A stretch of DNA of 24,309 bases, from the NCBI GenBank assembly GCA_013416795.1, contig RQSC01000602.1:51270-75578 (forward strand), in the 5' to 3' direction. Position 1 is the first letter of the stretch. Every line of letters begins with the position of its first letter. This DNA comes from Prasinococcaceae sp. CCMP 1430 (Eukaryota > Prasinodermophyta > Palmophyllophyceae > Prasinococcales > Prasinococcaceae). The translations under genes were made by a program, and so were the position numbers. The notes below the pieces were generated by a model. The model saw only the letters and a list, made by a program, of their open reading frames with translations. It did not search any database and was not told where the DNA came from. This document shows, one piece after another, positions 19,251 through 24,309 of this stretch.

Positions 19251-19505
19251 TCACGCGTTCCGCTTAAAGAGCTGCAGGCTCCACCAGTTGACGAGCAGCA
19301 CGCCGAGCGCCACCGGGAAGGTGAGCGGCAGGAGCAGGCACGCGTACTCGTCCGAGCGAGCCCAGCGCAGCGCGGTGGCGAGGGCTCCATTCGCCTCCGT
19401 CGCTTGCGCCGGCGACGGGCGCAGCGCGGGCGGCGGCGCGAGCTTGGCGGCGAGCAGCGCCACGAGTGCCCCTGCCGCCGCCAGCGCCGCCGCGAGCAGC
19501 AGGGC
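19251..19505 (-). CDS. PIG-Y-like small membrane protein (GPI-GlcNAc transferase subunit), 5' end unresolved
   Basis: The exon encodes a hydrophobic Leu/Ala helix (LLLAAALAAAGALVALLAA), a short polar loop, then DEYACLLLPLTFPVALGVLL and VNWWSLQLFKRNA before the stop. Two membrane helices, total length near 80 and the ending YxxLLLPxTxPV...W...LFxRN match PIG-Y, the tiny subunit of the complex that starts GPI-anchor synthesis on the ER. An in-frame TGA at 19506-19508 lies just upstream and no ATG exists in the frame, so the start must come from an upstream exon (possible acceptor ATTGAG|CC) that I could not place. The stop is 107 bp from the convergent H+-PPase stop. PIG-Y is poorly conserved, so the call rests on the tail motif. 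Confidence 0.6.
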   Translation of the reverse strand, partial: ALLLAAALAAAGALVALLAAKLAPPPALRPSPAQATEANGALATALRWARSDEYACLLLPLTFPVALGVLLVNWWSLQLFKRNA

Positions 19506-19948
19506 TCAATGCGCCCGCGCGAGCCCTCGGCACTGCCTGCGAGTCGGAACCCGCGCTGGCGCCCGTCTCCGTCGAGCCCGCCCGGCGCACGCGTCACAGC
19601 AGTGCGGACGCAGGCAGGAGTGCCGGCGGAGCTCGCTGAGAGGCGCGCAGCCGAACCCTGGCGCGGACTGGGCGGCCCGGTCCGCACGCGCCGCGGTGCG
19701 CTGCGCCCGCGCGCCGACTGACTGGGTCGCGGACCCGCGAGCGGGACGCGGGACAACGAGAAACGACGCAATCCATTCAAACACAGGCAGGAGTGCAGAT
19801 GACTGTGACTGACTGAAACGAGTGCGAGCGATACCAAGCACGGCGCCAACGCGCGTACGCGCCCGGCGCGCCCGGCGGGGCGGTCTCGGCGTGGTATTGG
19901 CGCTCTGGCTGGGGGGCGACGAGGCGGGGCGGGTCGCCCGCCGCGCGC
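19506..19948. other. Intergenic / upstream of PIG-Y-like exon
   Basis: It presumably contains the unplaced first exon of the PIG-Y-like gene and the 3' UTR of the FKBP gene. No frame here resembles a known protein. Confidence 0.35.
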
Positions 19949-20970
19949 CTACTGCGCCGGGGCCGCGACCGAGCCCTCGCCCGTGAGGGGCTTGGGCAGC
20001 GGCAGCCTGAACGAGCTCTCGCGGCGGCTCACCTCGATGGCCTGGGAGAGCGCGCGAGCGGCCTCGTCCGAGCCCGGCGGGTAGACGGCGACCACCTCGG
20101 CCTCGAAGAGGAGCGGCTCATCGCGGTGCTGCGCAAGGCGCCGCTTGGCGCCGAAGGTCTTGGGGCGCGGGCGAACCGTGTCGCTCGACCAGCCCAGCTG
20201 CGGCGGCACGAGGACGCGCCGGCGACCGCCCTTGCGCATCCCCACCATGGCGGGCGGCACCGCCCGCGGCAGGTCGCCCATCTCGCCGAGGGTAAAGGTG
20301 TACCTGCGCGTGCGCGCGCGTCGCCGGGTCGACGGAGCCCGCGCATCCGCCAGCGCGTGCGTGGCGTCAGCGCGTGCGCCGCGGGCGGCGTCGCCGCGGC
20401 GCCGTTCGCGTCGAGGCGAGCGCGCGTCGCGACAGCGGCGGCGGCGGCGGCGGCGGGCAGCGCACGCACAGGTCTCCGACGTCGTCCTCGCCCTCGTTGC
20501 CGTACCCCAGGCTCCACAGGAAGACGGGCTTGCCGCCGCTGGAGTACTTGAAGTAGGCGCCGCTGGAGAGCCGGTACACGATGTAGCGCACGCCCACCAC
20601 CGACCCGGCCTCGATCGCCGGGCCGGTCGTGCCCACGTCGATCTCGCGGTACTTGATGCCGCTCGGCAGCTCGACGAGCTCGCCCGGCTGCTCCTCCTCG
20701 GCGCGCTCCTCGCGCCTGGCCTCGCCCAGCGCGCGCGCCTTCTCCAGGTTGAAGCTCTTGGTCTTGGCCTGGCCGCCGATCTCCATGCCGAAGATCTTCG
20801 GAGGGGGCGGCGGCGCCTTGCCGAGGCCGTACGCTCGCGCCTTCGGCGGAGCCGCGGCAGCAGCGAACGCGGCGGCAGCCGCGCACGCCGCCGCCTCGCC
20901 CAGCGCAAGCCGACGCCCGCGCCGCTCACCCCGCTCGGCACGTCCCTCATCAGTATCCAAGGGAGGAGCC
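19949..20970 (-). CDS. FKBP-type peptidyl-prolyl isomerase, thylakoid-lumen type (5' end unresolved)
   Basis: Exons 20470..20970 (start tentative) and 19949..20303. The upstream exon carries a twin-arginine signal, RGRRLALG, then an Ala-rich core ending PPKARA-YG, the pattern of lumenal proteins imported by the Tat pathway. The FKBP domain begins at GELVELPSGIKYREI and runs through VVGVRYIVYRLSSGAYF, the splice join GDL-YTFTLGEMG, AMVGMRKGGRRRVLVPP and FEAEVVAVYP. Usual FKBP active-site residues are poorly kept (Phe-Lys where FKBP12 has Phe-Asp, no canonical EGV-W), as in several plastid FKBPs, so isomerase activity is doubtful. A helix rich in Glu/Arg (ARREERAEEEQ) precedes the domain. No in-frame ATG lies in the exon; the transit-peptide exon should lie upstream, near the N at 21052. 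An acceptor GTGCGCAG ends at 20971. Confidence 0.8.
20304..20469 (-). other. Intron in the FKBP gene
   Basis: Donor GACCT|GTGCGT and acceptor CACGCGCAG|GTAC, phase 2. It joins the two halves of the FKBP fold and removes Pro-rich run-on sequence. Confidence 0.85.
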
Positions 20971-21306
20971 CTGCGCACCTCCGGCCCCTCCGGCGCGAGC
21001 CGCCGCCCCGGCCGCTCCCCGCCGTCAGCGCCCCACCGCCCGTCTCCGCTCNGCGACGGGGGGGGGGGGAGTCGCTGCTCGGACCACTGCTCGCACGCGC
21101 AGCGTCGCGCACCGAGCTCCGTCGCACCCCCGCGCCCGTTCCCGCGCGCGCGTGCGGGTGCGGGCGCAGCGCGGAGGCGGGAGCCTTCGGGAGCGGCGGC
21201 CGCGCACACGCGCGCAGCCGCCGGCTCTTGCACGCGCTCCCCGCGTGTGTTGGGAACCACGGGCTTTGTGCGAGCACACACGTGTGAGAGGCGGGCGGGC
21301 GGCGCC
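20971..21306. other. Divergent region with N and poly-G tract
   Basis: It lies between the FKBP gene (-) and the Cys/Lys-rich protein gene (+). It contains an N at 21052 and a G homopolymer of about 11 just after it, both likely sequencing trouble spots. The first exon of the FKBP and both promoters are expected here. Confidence 0.4.
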
Positions 21307-22344
21307 ATGGCGCATCGCCTGGCCGCCACGCTCGTCATCGCCGTGGCGGCAGCAGCGCCGAGCGCAGCCGCGAAACCCCGCGCGTGCGAGGCGGACGTTG
21401 CCGACGGCTGCGGCGCGTGTCTCTCTGCCGGTTGCGGGTGGGCAGTGGGCAGGTGCCACTACAGCTGCCTTTACGCACCCACGGACGTTCCGTGCTACGA
21501 GGTGAGTGGCGAGGACGACACCACCACACGCTCGCGCGGTGAGGCTGCCGATGAGATCTGCGCCATCTCGGACGCCGCCGACGCGGACGCTGCCACTTGC
21601 GCAGCCGCTCAGGCCTGCGGCGAGTGCGTCGGCACTCTCAAGACCGACGGGACGCCATGCGTGTGGTTCGCCGACTTTGACTTCTGCTCCGCACAGGCGT
21701 GCGGTCCCATTGGTTGTGGCGAGACCACTTGCGCCTTGGGTCCGTTGCCTGAGCGGGGCCGCACCGAGTCGGGCTCGTGCATCGTCTGCGAGGACGAGAG
21801 CGACGATGCAGAGTGCATCGAGATTAATGTCAGTTGCGTCGCGCAGGAGGGGACAAAGGGCTGTGAGGAGGGAGAGGCGTGGTTCCTCAAGGACGGGGAC
21901 TGCTGCGAGGACTGTCACTCTGTGCAGCAGAGCCCGGATGCCGAGGACTACGGCTGGAATGACGAGGAGAATCCGTGCATGGTTTGCGAGGGGAGGGGGG
22001 CCAGCAAGCAGTGCTACATCATCGATTGCGCTCCCCTCAACTGCCAATACGAGTGGTGCACGCAGTGCCCCGAGGGCACCGAGCCGACACTCGCGAAGGG
22101 GGCATGCTGCGAGGAGTGCACGCCAGTGATGACAGCCGAGGTCACGGCGGCGTTCACGGAGGCCAAGAAGAAGACGAAAAAGAAGAGCAAGAAGAAGAAC
22201 AAAAGGGCATCAAACGCAAAGAAGCTGTCACGCAAGGCCGTCAAGAAGCTCTGCAAGGGCGCCAAGAACAAGAAGCAGTGCAAGAGGGGCGACGCCAAGA
22301 AACATTGCAAGTTCAAGCGGAAGAAGCGCTGCCTCCCAAAGTGA
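21307..22344 (+). CDS. Secreted Cys-rich protein with VWC-like repeats and Lys-rich tail
   Basis: This is an uninterrupted 345-residue ORF. Residues 1-22 form a signal peptide (MAHRLAATLVIAVAAAAPSA). Two PSI-like Cys clusters follow (DGCGACLSAGCGW; QACGECVG...PCVWF), then two VWC-like units, each opening with a CxVCE motif and closing with GDCCEDC or GACCEEC. From about residue 286 the protein turns strongly basic, starting KKKTKKKSKKKNKR and containing three more Lys-rich stretches with single Cys, ending RKKRCLPK. The middle is acidic (Asp/Glu). No transmembrane helix follows the signal peptide, so secretion or an extracellular matrix or scale role is possible; I do not recognise an orthologue. 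The terminal codons overlap a donor-like AA|GTGAGT, so the gene might splice on to a further exon. Confidence 0.85.
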   Translation: MAHRLAATLVIAVAAAAPSAAAKPRACEADVADGCGACLSAGCGWAVGRCHYSCLYAPTDVPCYEVSGEDDTTTRSRGEAADEICAISDAADADAATCAAAQACGECVGTLKTDGTPCVWFADFDFCSAQACGPIGCGETTCALGPLPERGRTESGSCIVCEDESDDAECIEINVSCVAQEGTKGCEEGEAWFLKDGDCCEDCHSVQQSPDAEDYGWNDEENPCMVCEGRGASKQCYIIDCAPLNCQYEWCTQCPEGTEPTLAKGACCEECTPVMTAEVTAAFTEAKKKTKKKSKKKNKRASNAKKLSRKAVKKLCKGAKNKKQCKRGDAKKHCKFKRKKRCLPK

Positions 22345-22994
22345 GTGCTGTAACTCCTGCCTCGGGCTTCTCTCATGTGTACCGAAGTGTTCACGCTGGT
22401 CTCGAGCCGCCTTACTGTTTCGGGGCGGTGCTTCCGCGTGATGCCGTTACGGCGGCGCCGCCGCCAGCGAGGCGGCTGCGTTCGTGTTCGCCGGCGCCAC
22501 AGTGCGCGCAGGCGACGCGGCTGCTGCGTCCTCCGCCGGGCATCGCGCGCGCCGGGGAGCGTCGAGGCCGCCTCGTGCGGTGGGGATCCGGGCGCGAGTG
22601 CGTGCGCGTGCCCAGCGTTTGCGTGCGCGCGCGCGCGTGTCGTGTGGGCGCCGGCGGCGCCGATCGGTGTGCTGCGAGGGCGCTGCTGCCGGTGAGGGCA
22701 GGCGCGCTGACGCCGCGGGAGGGTGGGCGACAGTGCGCGCCAGCGCGCACGCGCGAGCGGGCGAGGGGCCCAGCACCTCCACTGCCGCGCGCGTGCCGCT
22801 GCGCGCGCGCAACCGCGGCCCCCGTGTTGCGCGCGCGCACCCAGCGGCTACCAGTGCGTGGCGTCCGGCGTTAGCGCCCTCGCTGTCGCGCCGTTAGCAG
22901 TTGTTGTGCGTGCGATGCAAACCTGGCAACCGGCCTTCCCGTGCTGACGCACCGCTGGCGCTGCGCGCGGCCCCGCTCCGGCCCTTGCGCGCGC
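22345..22994. other. Intergenic region
   Basis: Very GC-rich with CG/GC alternation; frames are Arg/Ala/Pro low complexity. I see no gene, although the first exon of the glutathione S-transferase should lie in its right-hand part. Confidence 0.4.
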
Positions 22995-23574
22995 AGTGGC
23001 GCCTGTCAGCAATGTCTGCATCAAGTACTTCGATATCAAGGGGAAAGCCGAGTATGTCCGGCTCGCGTTTGCGATCGGGGGCGTCGACTTCACCGACGAG
23101 CGCGTGCCCTTCGCAGAGTGGAAGGAGACGAAGCCAAACATGCGCTGGCACTACCTGCCCGAGCTGACTCTCACAAACGCCGAGGGCGAACAGGTCACCG
23201 TTGGCCAGTCCAACGCCATACTGCGCTTCGCGGGCAAGCTTACTGGCCTCTATCCCTCAGACGTACGTCGTGCGCGCGCAAGCGCGCCGTGATGCACATC
23301 GCACGTCCTGACCCGACGCGCTTCGTGCTCGCCGCGGCGCTGGGCGTGCTCTCTGTAGGATGTCGAGGCACTCATGGTCGATGAGATCCTCGAGGCGATT
23401 GAGGATGCGCGCACGCCCATCCGTGCGAGCCTCCAAGAGAAGGATGTGGAGAAGAAAGAGGCGATGCGAGCCGAGCTCGCCACCGAGACGATTCCTTACT
23501 GGCTGCGGCTCTTCGAGGCACGCGCGGTCGAAAATGGCAGCAACGGCTGCATCTGCGGCCCTTCGCTCACCATC
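22995..23574 (+). CDS. Glutathione S-transferase (sigma/alpha-like), two exons, C-terminal end not found
   Basis: Exons about 22995..23262 and 23359..23574. Exon 1 encodes the thioredoxin-like GST domain: IKYFDIKGKAEYVRLAFAIG, with Tyr of KYF as the probable catalytic residue, and the glutathione-binding block QSNAILRFAGKLTGLYPSD. Exon 2 begins DVEALMVDEILEAIEDAR and continues to CGPSLTI, the start of the all-helical domain just before the usual ADL motif. A donor-like ATC|GTGCGT ends exon 2, but no following exon resembling the rest of the domain can be found before the next gene, so the C-terminal third is missing, diverged or lost. No ATG opens exon 1; the start may come from an upstream exon (acceptor CGCGCGCAG|TGG). 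The family role is glutathione conjugation or prostaglandin-type isomerisation. Confidence 0.8.
23263..23358 (+). other. Intron in the GST gene
   Basis: Donor CAGAC|GTACGT and acceptor CTCTGTAG|GATG, phase 0, 96 nt. Joins YPSD to DVEALMVDE. Confidence 0.88.
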
Positions 23575-24051
23575 GTGCGTGCGCGACGCGCGCGTGGCGC
23601 GATCGCGTCGCGGGCGCATCGGTGCCCGCCGAAGTCGATCGAGCTGCGTTGCGGATCGCGCTGCGCGCACCCATGTTGCGAGCGCGGGAGCTGACGCCGG
23701 CGCGACTCCCCTCCTTTCCCGGGCCCTTGTCCCCTCTCGAGGTGTGGCATACGCGCGCGCGCGCGCGAGCGCACCCGCCCACATCCGCACCCGCACTCCG
23801 CGGATAGAGGAGCGCGCGGCTCCGGCTGATCCGCCGGATCGGCGCCGATCCGCCATACGCCGATCCGCCCCGGGCACAGGAGGAGAGCCGAGCCGAAGCC
23901 GAAGACTCTCCGCTCACACCCACGCGCACACTGCCCTCCACCACCACCACCACACACACACCGCCACCACAGACAGACAGAGAGACACCTCCCCACCTTG
24001 CCGCCGGCGGCCACAGCGGGCGCGGGCGGCGCGGCGGGCCCCGCGGCGGCG
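23575..24051. other. Region between GST exon 2 and DUF4604 gene
   Basis: No coding exon is found. It contains an inverted-repeat cluster (23834-23849 and flanking GATCCGCC copies) and a CAC/CA/GACA simple-repeat tract at about 23936-23990, probably the promoter and 5' UTR of the downstream gene. Confidence 0.45.
23834..23849. repeat. 16-bp palindrome with flanking GATCCGCC copies
   Basis: GGATCGGCGCCGATCC is perfectly self-complementary. The word GATCCGCC occurs three times within about 45 bp around it (CTGATCCGCC, GCCGATCCGCC twice). The position upstream of the DUF4604 start suggests a possible dimeric protein-binding site. Confidence 0.7.
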
Positions 24052-24309
24052 ATGGCGGGGGGCGGCGGCCGGGGGGGCAAGAAGGTGAGCGTGGCGGTGG
24101 TCGACCGCGCCGAGCCCAAGTTCCTCGCGCAGGCGCGGGCCAAGCTGGGCCTCGGCGGCGGAGGAGTGGGAGGAGGAGGAGGAGGGGGAGGGGCGGCGGC
24201 GGCGGCGGCGGCGCGCGCGGCGCGAGAGCGGCCCGAGGGCGACGACGAGGCGCCCACCGTTGTGGAGGACCTGTGGGCGCACCGCGACGCGGGGTCGCTT
24301 GCGCGCGCC
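24052..24309 (+). CDS. DUF4604 / KIAA1143-like protein, N-terminal part (runs off the window)
   Basis: The ATG at 24052 opens a frame beginning MAGGGGRGGKKVSVAVVDRA and continuing EPKFLAQARAKLGLG, matching the start of the KIAA1143/DUF4604 family (V-x-x-x-RAEP-x-FL...K-x-G). A Gly/Ala-rich low-complexity insert follows, then EGDDEAPTVVEDLW, aligning with the PTVE segment of the family. The function of this small, probably nuclear, eukaryotic family is unknown. The frame is open to the window end, so the gene is partial. The GGN and GCG runs may vary in length. Confidence 0.65.
   Translation, partial: MAGGGGRGGKKVSVAVVDRAEPKFLAQARAKLGLGGGGVGGGGGGGGAAAAAAARAARERPEGDDEAPTVVEDLWAHRDAGSLARA

Noticed and set aside
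23575-23810. Third GST exon
   Set aside because: All three frames give Arg/Ala/Pro strings; none shows the ADL or later helical motifs of GSTs.
1-24309. tRNA, rRNA or CRISPR arrays
   Set aside because: No cloverleaf, rRNA core or spaced direct repeats were recognised by eye; a tRNAscan or Infernal run would be needed to exclude divergent RNAs.

Overview
The window looks like nuclear DNA of a very GC-rich, intron-containing, plastid-bearing microalga. Evidence: short GT-AG spliceosomal introns of roughly 95-300 bp that restore reading frame across conserved protein families; eukaryote-only families (UBTD-type ubiquitin-domain partner, PIG-Y-like GPI subunit, ABCG24/28-type half transporter, DUF4604/KIAA1143-like protein, DRM-type methyltransferase); and an FKBP with a twin-arginine thylakoid-lumen signal. 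A haptophyte or another secondary-plastid alga is my best guess from composition and family mix, but I cannot prove the lineage. Genes are compact and often convergent or divergent with little space between them. Two single N bases (9909, 21052) mark assembly uncertainty.

Layout. 1-1010: AT-rich island, then the 3' exons of a UBTD N-domain gene (+). 1604-4409: a three-exon gene (+) that fuses an AruH-like PLP aminotransferase to a GhrA-like D-2-hydroxyacid dehydrogenase, the most striking gene here. 4714-6343 or further: a DRM-type cytosine-5 DNA methyltransferase (-) of lower GC. 6584-6623: a short interstitial telomeric array with a head-to-head junction. 6897-8204: a truncated Ty3-like retrotransposon Gag (+). 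8275-9609: a papain-family cysteine protease with a 29-nt last exon (-). 9705-9908: an orphan terminal exon (-) that runs into an N. 10426-10740: a small Cys-containing ORF (+). 10770-16071: a large ABCG transporter (-). 16548-19143: a K+-independent vacuolar-type H+-pyrophosphatase (+). 19251-19505: a PIG-Y-like exon (-). 19949-20970: a lumenal FKBP (-). 21307-22344: a secreted Cys-rich protein with a Lys-rich tail (+). 22995-23574: two exons of a glutathione S-transferase (+). 24052-end: the first exon of a DUF4604 protein (+).

Most neighbours are functionally unrelated housekeeping genes, as expected for a eukaryote. The exceptional segment is about 4.7-8.2 kb, where a lower-GC methyltransferase, telomeric repeats and a Gag fragment lie side by side between GC-rich host genes. 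The best candidate for an undescribed system is the aminotransferase-reductase fusion: one polypeptide that could turn an amino acid into a D-2-hydroxy acid, the chemistry of the first two steps of algal DMSP synthesis from methionine, or of serine-to-glycerate conversion.
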